DNA of 38,509 bases from assembly GCA_014332745.1 (NCBI GenBank), contig JACONL010000005.1, positions 1 through 38,509 on the forward strand, in the 5' to 3' direction. The translations under genes were made by a program, and so were the position numbers. The notes under the pieces were generated by a model, which saw nothing but the letters and a program-made list of their open reading frames with translations, did no database searches and was not told the origin of the DNA. The DNA is from Alphaproteobacteria bacterium GM7ARS4. GTDB lineage: Bacteria > Pseudomonadota > Alphaproteobacteria > GM7ARS4. Below are positions 22,800-31,891 of this stretch, in pieces; within the stretch, counting starts at the first letter, position 1; every line of letters starts with the position of its first letter.

Positions 22800-24823
22800 C
22801 ACGACGTCTCCTTACGCTCAGCGAAACGTAGAATGGGTTGGTCTACGTCTAAGGAGTCGCCAATGGACACGTCGATAGAGGAGACAACAGCCGCCTTTGT
22901 AGCAGAGAGAACATTTTCCATTTTCATGGCCTCGATCACAGCAAGCTGTTGTCCCGCATGGACGGCGTCCCCTTCCTTGACAGCAAGGGATATAAGAAGG
23001 CCCGGCATAGGAGCTAAGAGCATCGATGAAAGGTCTTCTTCTTCTTTGACGGGCATGTAGTCGTAGAGAGACGCCACATTAGAGGAAACAACATGCATGT
23101 CCACCCTATAGCCTGATGAAGAAAGAACAAAACGGTCGTTGCCATAGCAACGCACGTAAAAGGCATAGTCCTTGCCGTCGATGTCTATATGTAAAGAACG
23201 TTGCCCTATCTGCCAAGCACTTTGTAGGCGATATATGCGTCCCCTCAAGCGTACATAGGATGTGAAATTCTTCTTACTTGATGCCACCCACGCCTCATAT
23301 TTGTTATGCCCATCTAGCGCAAACCAATGTTGCGGGGCGACACGTTGATGGCCGGGCATATGCCCATCGATGCTCGCTTCTCGTAAGGCATAGCAATAGC
23401 GTAAATAGACAGCGGCAATGACAAAGGAAAAAGAACGGCTTTCATCGGGTGGCTCTTCGCGATACCCATCGGAAAAATTGTCATCGATATAGTGGGTTGT
23501 CGCCTGTCCCTCTTGGAAAATTGGGTCCCGCATGATACGGGAGAGGAAAGGCACATTATGGGCGACGCCTTCAATGACATACTGGTCAAGGGCGAGGCAC
23601 ATGCGTTGGATCGCTTCTGCTCTTGTGGGCGCAAAACTACAGAGTTTGGCAATCATGGGGTCATAAAACATGGTGATGCTACTCCCTGCTTCAACGCCAC
23701 TATCGATACGCACTTTGTAATGTTCTGATGCTGTCGTGATGGGCTCTTGGTAATAACGCAATCGTCCGATGGAGGGAAGAAAGCCCCTCGTTGAGTCTTC
23801 GGCATAGAGACGGCACTCGATGGCAGAGCCTTGGATATGAATATCTTCTTGTGTGAAGGGAAGGGACTCGCCAGCGGCAACATGGAGCATGGTCTCCACA
23901 AGGTCGATATTGGTCGTCAATTCGCTCACGGGATGTTCCACTTGCAAACGCGTATTCATCTCTAGGAAATAAAAATTCTTATCGTCGCCCACAACAAATT
24001 CAACCGTTCCCGCCGAGAAATAACCAACGGCTTGTGCCAGAGCAATGGCTTGTGCGCCCATTTTTTTCCGCATTGTCTCATCGACAAAGGGACTCGGCGC
24101 TTCTTCAATGACTTTTTGGTGTCGGCGTTGGATAGAACATTCGCGTTCGCCAATATAAACGATATGGCCATGGGTGTCGCCTATCACTTGAATTTCAATA
24201 TGGCGAGGATTCGTGATAAATTTCTCAATAAAAATCCTGTCATCGCCAAAACTTGTCCTTGCCTCATTCTTTGCCCTCTCCATACTATTTTTGAGGTCTT
24301 CTGGCTTATGGACAAGACGCATGCCCTTCCCCCCTCCTCCCGCTGATGCCTTGACCATGACGGGGTAACCTATGTCTTTTGCTACACGTTGCCCATGGGC
24401 GTCATCTTTAATAATCCCCTCGTGCCCTGGTATCGTGTTGACGCCTGCTTTCGATGCGATCTGTTTAGAACGCACTTTGTCGCCCATAGACTCGATGGCT
24501 TGTGGTGGCGGACCAATAAATGTGAACCCTGCTTTCTCCACAGCACGAGCAAAATCGGCATTTTCAGACAAAAACCCATAGCCCGGGTGGACGGCTTCTG
24601 CCTTGGTCGTGCGCATCGCATCGATGATTTTTTGCCCTTGAAGATAGCTCTCTTTCGGAGGTGACGCGCCAAGAGCAACAGCCTCATGGGCCATGCGCAC
24701 ATGCACGGCATTTTTGTCGGCCTCAGAATAGACCGCCACCGTCTTTATGCCCATCTTTTGTGCTGTGCGCATAATACGACATGCAATCTCACCACGATGT
24801 GCCACAAGAATTTTTTTAAACAT
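22799..24823 (-). CDS. pccA: Propionyl-CoA carboxylase alpha subunit (biotin carboxylase and BCCP)
   Basis: ATP-dependent carboxylation of biotin and transfer towards propionyl-CoA, giving methylmalonyl-CoA. 674 aa. Biotin carboxylase domain about 1-445: KILVAHRGEIACRI, VHPGYGFLSENADFA, KASAGGGGKGMR, ECSIQRRHQKVIEEAPS, FLEMNTRLQVEHPV. A middle region of about 470-600 fits the PCC-type BT domain. The C-terminal carrier domain has EAMKMEN with biotinyl Lys634. The size and partner support PCC rather than a bare acetyl-CoA carboxylase subunit; 3-methylcrotonyl-CoA carboxylase is a less likely alternative. Starts 3 bp after the pccB stop. Confidence 0.93.
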   Translation of the reverse strand: MFKKILVAHRGEIACRIMRTAQKMGIKTVAVYSEADKNAVHVRMAHEAVALGASPPKESYLQGQKIIDAMRTTKAEAVHPGYGFLSENADFARAVEKAGFTFIGPPPQAIESMGDKVRSKQIASKAGVNTIPGHEGIIKDDAHGQRVAKDIGYPVMVKASAGGGGKGMRLVHKPEDLKNSMERAKNEARTSFGDDRIFIEKFITNPRHIEIQVIGDTHGHIVYIGERECSIQRRHQKVIEEAPSPFVDETMRKKMGAQAIALAQAVGYFSAGTVEFVVGDDKNFYFLEMNTRLQVEHPVSELTTNIDLVETMLHVAAGESLPFTQEDIHIQGSAIECRLYAEDSTRGFLPSIGRLRYYQEPITTASEHYKVRIDSGVEAGSSITMFYDPMIAKLCSFAPTRAEAIQRMCLALDQYVIEGVAHNVPFLSRIMRDPIFQEGQATTHYIDDNFSDGYREEPPDESRSFSFVIAAVYLRYCYALREASIDGHMPGHQRVAPQHWFALDGHNKYEAWVASSKKNFTSYVRLRGRIYRLQSAWQIGQRSLHIDIDGKDYAFYVRCYGNDRFVLSSSGYRVDMHVVSSNVASLYDYMPVKEEEDLSSMLLAPMPGLLISLAVKEGDAVHAGQQLAVIEAMKMENVLSATKAAVVSSIDVSIGDSLDVDQPILRFAERKETS

Positions 24824-24826
24824 GGC

Positions 24827-26359
24827 TTAGAGAGGGATATTATCGTGTTTTTTCCACGGATTCTTCAGCTCCTTATTTTGGAGCATAATCAAAGAACGGC
24901 AAAGACGTTTACGCGTTGTGTGCGGGAGAATGACATCATCGATGAAGCCTCGGCGCCCCGCAATAAAGGGATTGGCAAATCTCTCTCGATATTCTTCTGT
25001 CCGTTTCTCTAGCAATTGAGGATCATGGGCGTCTTTGCGGAAAATAATTTCCACAGCGCCCTTGGGCCCCATGACGGCAATTTCCGCGCTGGGCCAAGCA
25101 AAATTCACATCCCCGCGCAAATGTTTAGAACTCATCACATCGTAAGCACCCCCATAGGCTTTACGCGTAATGACGGTGACCTTAGGCACCGTCGCCTCGC
25201 TGTAGGCGAAAAGGAGCTTCGCCCCATGTTTTATAATCCCGCCATATTCTTGCGCCGTGCCCGGTAGAAACCCCGGGACATCGACAAAGGTGATGATGGG
25301 AATATTAAAGCAATCACAAAAACGAACAAAACGGGCGGCTTTGCGCGACGAGTCAATATCTAAACATCCCGCCAAGACCATCGGTTGATTGGCGACAATC
25401 CCCACAGGAGAGCCTTCCATACGTCCAAAGCCAATGATGATATTGGCCGCAAAATCGGGTTGTATCTCAAAAAAATCGCTATCATCTACAACCTTGTGGA
25501 TCAGCTCACTCATATCATAAGGCTTTTGTGGGTCATCAGGCACAAGCGTGTCCAAAGACATATCCACCCTATCGCCATCATCCTGACTCATGCGTCTGGG
25601 AGGCTTTTTCCTATTATGGGACGGAAGAAAATCTATGAAACGCCTCGTGTAGAGGAGCGCCTCTATATCATTATCAAAAGCAAGGTCAGCGACACTGGAC
25701 TTACTCGTATGGGTTTTCGCGCCCCCTAATTCCTCGTGCGTCACTTGTTCGTGGGTGACGGTGCGCACAACATCTGGCCCAGTGACGAACATATAGGATG
25801 TGCCACGCACCATAAAAATAAAATCCGTCATAGAGGGAGAATAGACAGCCCCGCCAGCGCATGGACCCATAATAAGGGATATTTGTGGAACGACACCTGA
25901 CGCAAGCACATTGCGTTGAAAGACTTTGGCGTAACCCGCCAATGACGCAATCCCTTCTTGTATTCTCGCACCCCCCGAATCGTTAATGCCTATGATAGGC
26001 GCGCCTACGCTGATGGCCTTGTCCATGATTTTGCTGATCTTCTCAGCATGGGACTCCGAGAGTGAGCCGCCAAACACGGTAAAATCTTGGCTGAAAATGA
26101 AAACAAGGCGACCATTGATCGTCCCATAGCCTGTGACGACACCATCGCCGGGGACTGTCTGCTCTTCCATGCCAAAATCACGACAGCGATGTTCCACAAA
26201 GGTATCCCACTCCTCGAAAGAATGTTCATCGAGAAGCACATGAATGCGCTCCCGCGCCGTCAACTTGCCCTTTTTATGCTGTATGGCGATACGTTCCTTG
26301 CCCCCACCTAAAAGTGCCTCCTCACGCTTCTTCTTCAGCTGTTCAAGAATATCGTGCAT
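24827..26359 (-). CDS. pccB: Propionyl-CoA carboxylase beta subunit (carboxyltransferase)
   Basis: Carboxyltransferase half of the biotin-dependent complex. 510 aa, normal for PccB. Seen: [20 protein letters not shown] near the N-terminus, [38 protein letters not shown] and [16 protein letters not shown] in the N-terminal crotonase half (oxyanion loop), then [19 protein letters not shown] and [18 protein letters not shown] in the C-terminal half. First gene of pccB-pccA-acyP, behind the promoter at 26395-26423. Propionyl-CoA would come from odd-chain fats or amino acid breakdown; methylmalonyl-CoA mutase is not in the window. Confidence 0.94.
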   Translation of the reverse strand: MHDILEQLKKKREEALLGGGKERIAIQHKKGKLTARERIHVLLDEHSFEEWDTFVEHRCRDFGMEEQTVPGDGVVTGYGTINGRLVFIFSQDFTVFGGSLSESHAEKISKIMDKAISVGAPIIGINDSGGARIQEGIASLAGYAKVFQRNVLASGVVPQISLIMGPCAGGAVYSPSMTDFIFMVRGTSYMFVTGPDVVRTVTHEQVTHEELGGAKTHTSKSSVADLAFDNDIEALLYTRRFIDFLPSHNRKKPPRRMSQDDGDRVDMSLDTLVPDDPQKPYDMSELIHKVVDDSDFFEIQPDFAANIIIGFGRMEGSPVGIVANQPMVLAGCLDIDSSRKAARFVRFCDCFNIPIITFVDVPGFLPGTAQEYGGIIKHGAKLLFAYSEATVPKVTVITRKAYGGAYDVMSSKHLRGDVNFAWPSAEIAVMGPKGAVEIIFRKDAHDPQLLEKRTEEYRERFANPFIAGRRGFIDDVILPHTTRKRLCRSLIMLQNKELKNPWKKHDNIPL

Positions 26360-26394
26360 TCTGTCCTGTGCTTGTCTGTATAAAACCCAAAGTC

Positions 26395-26423
26395 ACTATA
26401 AAGAGAGTCGATACACTATTCAA
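26395..26423 (-). promoter_or_regulatory. Promoter for pccB-pccA-acyP
   Basis: Minus strand: TTGAAT (26423-26418), 17 bases, TATAGT (26400-26395), four and five matches of six. Predicted start near 26388, leader about 29 nt, with AGGA close to the pccB ATG. It occupies the 71-bp gap between the pseudouridine synthase stop and pccB. Confidence 0.6.
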
Positions 26424-26430
26424 TATGTCT

Positions 26431-27486
26431 TTACATATTTTTGCTGTTGATGTGATAGGCAAGATGGCGTAGGACGACATCGCTTTCTTCCTCTATGCGT
26501 CGCCAATAGGCTTCGCTGATACCGCATGTGTCTTCGATGATGTTCTTCATCAAGGATGGTATCTCGGCAGTGATGGTGATTTTTTTACTTGTCATGGGAT
26601 GGGAAAAACGCATGCTGCGCGCATGAAGACATAGGTGCTTCAAGGGGTGCTTCAGGGGTTGTTTCGAGGAGAGTATCTCTTGTTTTTGACGCCTCCCAAA
26701 TTTCTTGTCACCCAAGAGGGGATGCCCCAGCCATGCGCAATGTTGACGAATCTGATGTGTGCGTCCCGATAAGGGACGGAGGATGAGCCATGTGCAATGG
26801 GCGCTCTGCCCTCTCACATGCCGATACAAGGTGCATGCGTCTTTTCCTATGGTCTTGTGTGGCGGACGCCTTTCTTTATATGGGATTGGCGTCTCCATAC
26901 GCCCCTTGTCCCCTGTTACGCGCCCTGCGCACAGAGCCCAATAGGTTTTCTCAATTGTTTGCTCACGAAACATAGAGGCCAATGCCACAGCGCTCTTATG
27001 GTGACGAGCAATAAGCAAGACACCTGATGTCCCTTGGTCGAGGCGATGGACTAACTTCGGTTTGTTCTCTGAGTCGGAAGGCGCAAAAAGGGAGAGTGCT
27101 CCATCAATATGCCACCGCACCCCTGTGCCACCTTGGGTTGCTATGCCAGCCTTCTTATTGAGAGCAATGATGTCATCATCCTGATAGAGAATAGCGCGGC
27201 GCAACTGCGCCTTGAGCGCTGGCGCAAGGCTATAAGGAGGAGAAGGTTGTTTTTGTGTATCGTGCTTTTGGGGTTGTTTCTTAAGAAGGATAGATTGCCC
27301 CGTTTTAATCCGCACAGAACCATCAACCTTACGTCCGTCAATACGTATGAGTCCTTGGCGGCATAATTTGGCAAAATAGACATAAGGAACGCCTTGATAG
27401 CGGAGTCGTAACCATCGGTCGAGTCGCATACCCTCTTCTTGTGTCGATACGTCATGAGTGTGGTGATGTGGACTCTTATGAGTCAT
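26431..27486 (-). CDS. RluC/RluD family 23S rRNA pseudouridine synthase
   Basis: Converts specific uridines in 23S rRNA to pseudouridine. 351 aa from the ATG at 27486, which overlaps the rarA stop by 4 bp and has AAGGA nine bases upstream. An N-terminal S4 RNA-binding domain (RLDRWLRLRYQGVPYVYFAK) precedes the catalytic domain with HRLDQGTSGVLLIARH (catalytic Asp), GRVTGDKGRMETPI and RPLSGRTHQIRQHCAWLGHP. The N-terminus and an internal loop are rich in His, Lys and Gln. A 12-bp in-frame tandem duplication at 26634-26657 encodes PLKHPLKH. RluC is the likely subtype but RluD cannot be excluded. Confidence 0.92.
   Translation of the reverse strand: MTHKSPHHHTHDVSTQEEGMRLDRWLRLRYQGVPYVYFAKLCRQGLIRIDGRKVDGSVRIKTGQSILLKKQPQKHDTQKQPSPPYSLAPALKAQLRRAILYQDDDIIALNKKAGIATQGGTGVRWHIDGALSLFAPSDSENKPKLVHRLDQGTSGVLLIARHHKSAVALASMFREQTIEKTYWALCAGRVTGDKGRMETPIPYKERRPPHKTIGKDACTLYRHVRGQSAHCTWLILRPLSGRTHQIRQHCAWLGHPLLGDKKFGRRQKQEILSSKQPLKHPLKHLCLHARSMRFSHPMTSKKITITAEIPSLMKNIIEDTCGISEAYWRRIEEESDVVLRHLAYHINSKNM
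26634..26657. repeat. 12-bp tandem duplication inside the pseudouridine synthase gene
   Basis: Two adjacent 12-base units, GGTGCTTCAAGG and GGTGCTTCAGGG, differing at one base. On the coding strand they encode PLKH twice. The insertion lies in a loop before the last conserved segment and keeps the frame, so it probably arose by replication slippage. Confidence 0.75.
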
Positions 27487-28829
27487 GGCTGTTCGTCCTT
27501 CATTTTTTGCATGCGTCTCTTGTGCCACCATGTGAGACGTTTTTGGATTTCCCGTTCGAAGCCTCTCGATACAGGGTGATAAAAGGATTCACGTGCCATG
27601 TCATGGGGAAAACCGCTTTGCCCGCTAAATCCGTCCTCCTCGTCATGGTCATAGCGATAATCCTTCCCATACCCCAATTGTTTCATCACATGCGTGGGGG
27701 CGGGCAGAAACGCTTTGGGGGGGCGGTAATGGGGCGTTTCTTGCGCTCTCTTATAGGCCATGTGCCATGCCTTATAGGCGGCGTTCGATTTTGCTGATGT
27801 TCCTAAATAGATAACGGCTTGTGCTAAAGCGAGTTCCCCTTCAGGCGCGCCCAGACGTCGCCAAGCATCCCACGCACTTAAAGCAATGCCAACGGCATGG
27901 GGGTCGGCTAGGCCAATGTCCTCGTTAGCAAAGCGCGTCAATCGCCTCGCAATGAAATCAGGCGACTCGCCAGCAACGATGGCACGAGCAAGCCAGTAGA
28001 GCGCCGCATCCGTATCTGATGCGCGTAGCGATTTGTGTAAGGCGCTCGCCAAGGCATAATGCATGTCCTTATCCTTGTCATGCAACGGAATACGCTTGTG
28101 AAGTATGCCCTTCACATCTTCCCACGTCCAGTGTGATGGTTCACTCCGTATGGTGGCTCGTTTCGAAGACATATGGTGCGAGAGAATATCAATATCATTG
28201 AGGAGGATACGCGCATCGCCATCACACATCGTGAGCAATGCATCCCTCTCTTTATCTTTTAGGGGGAGGGATACCCCTAGTGCCATTTCTGCCTTGTGGA
28301 GAATCTTGGCAAGAGCCTGCCGTCCCAAAGGTTCAAGGCATATCAATTGACAGCGTGATAGCAAGGCGGCATTGACTTCGAAAGAAGGATTCTCCGTTGT
28401 AGCGCCAATAAGGAGAATCGTGCCATCCTCAACAGGACCAAGTAAAAAATCTTGCTGCGCTCGATTAAAGCGGTGCACTTCATCGATAAAAACGATGCTC
28501 CTCTCTTCCGATTCTTTACGGCGCGCGCTCTCTTTGACAATGGCGCGTAAATCGCTGACACCACTGGAGACTGCCGATAGAGAATGAACATGATAGCCAC
28601 TAGAATCCATAAGAACACGGGCCATGGTTGTCTTACCGCATCCAGGGGGACCCCATAGTATCATGGACGTAAAATGCCTTTCCTTGACCATCTTATACAA
28701 GAGACCCCCCTCTTGCACGAGATGGTCGTGGCCACAAATGTCATGGAGCGAAGAAGGACGTAGGCGCTCAGCAAGGGGCGTGACAACGTCTGTCATGGGC
28801 TGGGGGGCGGGGGGCGCGCTCTTTTCCAT
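27483..28829 (-). CDS. rarA: Replication-associated recombination protein A (MgsA/RarA AAA+ ATPase)
   Basis: AAA+ ATPase acting at stalled replication forks, related to clamp loaders. 448 aa. PLAERLRPSSLHDICGHDHLV precedes Walker A GPPGCGKTTMA; Walker B is IVFIDEVHRFNRAQQDFLL; sensor 1 is LIGATTENPSFEVNAALLSR. The C-terminal half contains ALHKSLRASDTDAALYWLAR and ANEDIGLADPHA, the RarA tetramerisation region. Starts about 100 bp after the rplQ stop and is followed by the pseudouridine synthase. Confidence 0.95.
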   Translation of the reverse strand: MEKSAPPAPQPMTDVVTPLAERLRPSSLHDICGHDHLVQEGGLLYKMVKERHFTSMILWGPPGCGKTTMARVLMDSSGYHVHSLSAVSSGVSDLRAIVKESARRKESEERSIVFIDEVHRFNRAQQDFLLGPVEDGTILLIGATTENPSFEVNAALLSRCQLICLEPLGRQALAKILHKAEMALGVSLPLKDKERDALLTMCDGDARILLNDIDILSHHMSSKRATIRSEPSHWTWEDVKGILHKRIPLHDKDKDMHYALASALHKSLRASDTDAALYWLARAIVAGESPDFIARRLTRFANEDIGLADPHAVGIALSAWDAWRRLGAPEGELALAQAVIYLGTSAKSNAAYKAWHMAYKRAQETPHYRPPKAFLPAPTHVMKQLGYGKDYRYDHDEEDGFSGQSGFPHDMARESFYHPVSRGFEREIQKRLTWWHKRRMQKMKDEQP

Positions 28830-28931
28830 GACGTCTCTTTCCTGACACTGCTCTTACCGCTCCCTGTGTCTACTCTCCTCCTCACCCTTTAGACCTTCAC
28901 GCAACATCTTCCTCATGGACGACGTCCACGG

Positions 28932-29333
28932 TTATTTGGATGACGTGCCCCCTTTCTTGTTCTGTTCAGCGTGTGGTTTCCTATCCATGAGCTCAATGAT
29001 CGCCATGGCGGCTCCATCTCCATAGCGGAAACCTGCCTTGACAATACGTGTATAGCCTCCTTGTCTCGAGCGATAGCGTTGTGCCAGCTCATCCCACAAT
29101 TTTTTCACCGATTCTCCACGACGCAAAAAGGCAAAAGCTTGTCGCCGTTGATGTAGCGTGCCTTTCTTTGCCAGTGTAATCATTTTTTCGACAACGGGGC
29201 GCGCCTCCTTCGCTTTGGGAAGCGTTGTCTTAATGCTCTCATGCTCGATAATGGCGTTGGCTAATGACGATAACAAGGCGCGCCTCTCAGACGACGTCCG
29301 TCCTAGCATACGTCCTTTCATGCGATGACGCAT
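28932..29333 (-). CDS. rplQ: 50S ribosomal protein L17
   Basis: Large-subunit protein near the exit tunnel. 133 aa. [21 protein letters not shown] and the [20 protein letters not shown] segment are typical. The C-terminal tail is Lys/Gly/Ser-rich. Last gene of the alpha operon, four bases after rpoA. A short dyad (28916-28928) just past the stop lacks a U-run. Confidence 0.97.
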   Translation of the reverse strand: MRHRMKGRMLGRTSSERRALLSSLANAIIEHESIKTTLPKAKEARPVVEKMITLAKKGTLHQRRQAFAFLRRGESVKKLWDELAQRYRSRQGGYTRIVKAGFRYGDGAAMAIIELMDRKPHAEQNKKGGTSSK

Positions 29334-29336
29334 CGT

Positions 29337-30362
29337 TTAGTAGCCCTCCTCAGCCTTTTTAGCGAGCTCCTCTATGTTCTCGGGAGGCCAATTATCGACA
29401 TGCATGCCTAAAGAGAGTCCCATCGTGTGCAATGTCTCCTTGATTTCATCGAGGGATTTACGCCCAAAATTAGGTGTGTGTAAAAGGTCCGCCTCCGTCT
29501 TTTGCACAAGATCCCCTATATAATCAATCTTGAGATGCTCACTTTTGAGGCAATTGGCGGAACGCACAGACAATTCTAAATCATCAACCTTGTAGAGCAA
29601 GGCTTTGTGGAACGGAAATTCTTTCTCTGTCTTTTGCTCCACAACATGTTTTGGCTCTTCGAAATGAATGAAGACCTGTAGCTGGTCTTGAAGAATGCGC
29701 GCGGCATATCCCAACGCATCCTCAGGCGTGATAGAGCCATCTGTCTCTACGTCCATCACCAGACGGTCATAATCTGTCATCTGACCAATACGCGCATCCT
29801 CCACATGGTAACGCACATGGAGAATGGGCGAAAAGAGCGCATCCACAGGAATTGTCCCTAAAGGCAACGCTTTGTCTTTGACGCTTCCCGCAACGACATA
29901 CCCTTTTCCCTTCTCCACAGTCATTTCCATAGAGAAATCAACATCGCTATCAAGGGTGCATAGAGGATGCTCGGGGTCGAGAATGTCGACTTTATGGTTT
30001 TTCTCGCAATGTTTGGCGCGCAACACACCCGCCTTCTGTCCTCTGAGAACAAGTTTGGTGGGCGTCTCTGACGTGAGCGAAAGACGCAATGTCTTGATAT
30101 TTAAGACAATGTTCGTCACATCCTCGATGACGCCGTCGATAGAGGAAAACTCATGTAAGACATTATTGATATGGATAGATGTGACGGCACTCCCCTGTAA
30201 AGAGGAAAGTAAGACTCGACGCAAAGCATTACCAAGGGTGATACCAAAGCCACGCTCCAGAGGCTCAATAATCATCTGCCCCTTTCTTGTTGCGCTGCCA
30301 CCGACACCAACAATATCCCTCTTGCGAGGCTTAATAAGTGTCTTCCAATTCTGTTCTATCAT
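29337..30362 (-). CDS. rpoA: DNA-directed RNA polymerase subunit alpha
   Basis: Assembly platform of RNA polymerase and contact for UP elements and activators. 341 aa from the second ATG of the pair at 30365/30362, matching the alphaproteobacterial start [12 protein letters not shown] with GAGG upstream; an in-frame TTG at 30434 overlaps rpsK and is rejected. N-terminal domain: [23 protein letters not shown]. The C-terminal domain keeps [20 protein letters not shown] and ends [18 protein letters not shown]. Complete, with both domains intact. Confidence 0.98.
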   Translation of the reverse strand: MIEQNWKTLIKPRKRDIVGVGGSATRKGQMIIEPLERGFGITLGNALRRVLLSSLQGSAVTSIHINNVLHEFSSIDGVIEDVTNIVLNIKTLRLSLTSETPTKLVLRGQKAGVLRAKHCEKNHKVDILDPEHPLCTLDSDVDFSMEMTVEKGKGYVVAGSVKDKALPLGTIPVDALFSPILHVRYHVEDARIGQMTDYDRLVMDVETDGSITPEDALGYAARILQDQLQVFIHFEEPKHVVEQKTEKEFPFHKALLYKVDDLELSVRSANCLKSEHLKIDYIGDLVQKTEADLLHTPNFGRKSLDEIKETLHTMGLSLGMHVDNWPPENIEELAKKAEEGY

Positions 30363-30403
30363 CATTTTCCTCTTATTGCGTCCATGATGTGCCTTCTGCT
30401 CTA

Positions 30404-30811
30404 TCAGACACGCCTCCTCTTTGGTGGGCGACAACCATTATGGGGAATAGGCGTCACATCGCGGATAGATTGAATAATAAAGCCAATGGCTTTGAGGGCG
30501 CGTAGCGCCGACTCACGCCCAGAGCCAGGCCCATTGATACGCACATTAAGTGTCTTCATGCCGTGCTCTTGGGCACGCCGCCCAGCCTTTTCTGCCGCCA
30601 TCTGCGCTGCGTATGGCGTTGACTTGCGAGAACCACGAAATCCTTCTCCTCCCGCTGACGCCCATGAGATCGTGTTGCCAGCGTTGTCCGCTATTGTAAC
30701 AATGGTGTTGTTGAATGTTGCGCGGACATGGGCAATCCCCGCCACGATATTTTTACGTTGCCGTTTCTTGATACGCTCGCCTCCCTTGTTGCTCTGGTGT
30801 GCTGTTGCCAT
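30404..30811 (-). CDS. rpsK: 30S ribosomal protein S11
   Basis: Small-subunit platform protein. 135 aa from the ATG at 30811; upstream in-frame codons overlap rpsM and are not needed. Conserved: [40 protein letters not shown], and the C-terminal [15 protein letters not shown]. Lies between rpsM and rpoA; rpsD is absent here, as usual in alphaproteobacteria. Confidence 0.97.
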   Translation of the reverse strand: MATAHQSNKGGERIKKRQRKNIVAGIAHVRATFNNTIVTIADNAGNTISWASAGGEGFRGSRKSTPYAAQMAAEKAGRRAQEHGMKTLNVRINGPGSGRESALRALKAIGFIIQSIRDVTPIPHNGCRPPKRRRV

Positions 30812-30815
30812 AGGT

Positions 30816-31184
30816 CTACATCTTCTTTCCTGTGATGGGGCGCGCTCGTCCTTTGCGCGTTCTAGCGTTGGTATGGGTGCGCTGGCCACGGGTGGGAAGA
30901 CCCTTGCGATGCCTCAGGCCGCGATAACAGCCCGTATCCATAAGACGTTTCATATTGACGGAGACGTCCCTGCGCAAATCACCCTCTACCTTATAGTCAT
31001 GGTCGATGACATCACGTATTTTTGCGATCTGCGCGTCGCTCAAATCCTTAACCCGTTCCAATTCTCCGATACCAGCCTTGTGACATATGTCGCGTCCAAT
31101 TTTATGCCCTATCCCGTGAATATAGGTGAGGGAGACGGCAACCCTCTTGTTGCTTGGGATATTGATACCTGCGATACGTGCCAT
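30816..31184 (-). CDS. rpsM: 30S ribosomal protein S13
   Basis: Small-subunit head protein contacting the P-site tRNA and L5. 122 aa from the ATG at 31184 ([20 protein letters not shown]); a GTG at 31214 would add ten residues. [20 protein letters not shown] is the conserved C-terminal region. Eighteen bases after the adk stop, and rpmJ is not present in between. Confidence 0.97.
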   Translation of the reverse strand: MARIAGINIPSNKRVAVSLTYIHGIGHKIGRDICHKAGIGELERVKDLSDAQIAKIRDVIDHDYKVEGDLRRDVSVNMKRLMDTGCYRGLRHRKGLPTRGQRTHTNARTRKGRARPITGKKM

Positions 31185-31201
31185 AGCGTTCCTGTTGCGT
31201 G

Positions 31202-31891
31202 TTATTTTACGCACCGCTTGGACTCTTCTGCCCTCAAGAGCACATGTTCCAATTGTGCGTGTACGTCACGTATAGCCTGCATGGCATCAATATGAAAGAC
31301 TTTTTTCTTGCTTTTACCATGTTCATAAAATGGAAGGAGAGCACTCACCTCCTTGTGGTAGCTCTTAAGGCGGTGGCGCACCACATCTCCTTTATCATCA
31401 CGACGTTGGCCGAATGTTGTCGCGCCACAACGGTCGCATCGACCTTCGCGTCGAGGTTTGTGAAAAAGCGCGTTATAGACATAATGACATTGTGTGCAGT
31501 GAAAACGATGGCTTATCCGCTGAATAATGTCTTCATCCTCCACATCCATCACAATAATGGCATCCAGTGTCATATGCTGGGCGTCGAGCATGGCCTCTAA
31601 GGCGCTGGCTTGTGCTTTTGTGCGTGGGAAGCCATCGAGGATAAAGCCTTTTTGATGTTGAGAACCTATTGTTGCCATTCTCTGCCTGAGGATATCGATC
31701 ATGGTATGGTCGGGGACGAGCTCTCCCCTGTCGAGAATGGCGGCCACATTTTTTCCTAAAGGCGACTCCTTAGCGACTTCGTTGCGTAATATGTCACCCG
31801 TAGCGAGCCATTGAAAGTCATACGTCTTCTCTAGATAGAGTGCTTGTGTCCCCTTCCCTGCACCGGGAGGCCCTATGAGAAGGATATTCAA
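31202..31891 (-). CDS. adk: Adenylate kinase with zinc-finger LID
   Basis: Equilibrates ATP, AMP and ADP. 229 aa. P-loop [10 protein letters not shown] (7-16), AMP-binding [10 protein letters not shown] and GFPRTKAQA. The LID is the long form with a four-cysteine zinc site: CTQC, 16 residues, CDRC. The start is TTG at 31891, overlapping the secY stop (TTGA), with GAGGAG ten bases upstream; no ATG fits because the P-loop follows immediately. Sits between secY and rpsM as in many bacteria. Confidence 0.96.
   Translation of the reverse strand: MNILLIGPPGAGKGTQALYLEKTYDFQWLATGDILRNEVAKESPLGKNVAAILDRGELVPDHTMIDILRQRMATIGSQHQKGFILDGFPRTKAQASALEAMLDAQHMTLDAIIVMDVEDEDIIQRISHRFHCTQCHYVYNALFHKPRREGRCDRCGATTFGQRRDDKGDVVRHRLKSYHKEVSALLPFYEHGKSKKKVFHIDAMQAIRDVHAQLEHVLLRAEESKRCVK

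Noticed and set aside
28914-28930. Dyad TGGAC-N3-GTCCA just after the rplQ stop, a candidate terminator of the ribosomal run
   Set aside because: The stem is short, the loop is three bases and no U-run follows; it may be chance.
30486-31295. 269-codon open frame on the plus strand
   Set aside because: Antisense to rpsK, rpsM and adk; a by-product of base composition in conserved ribosomal genes.
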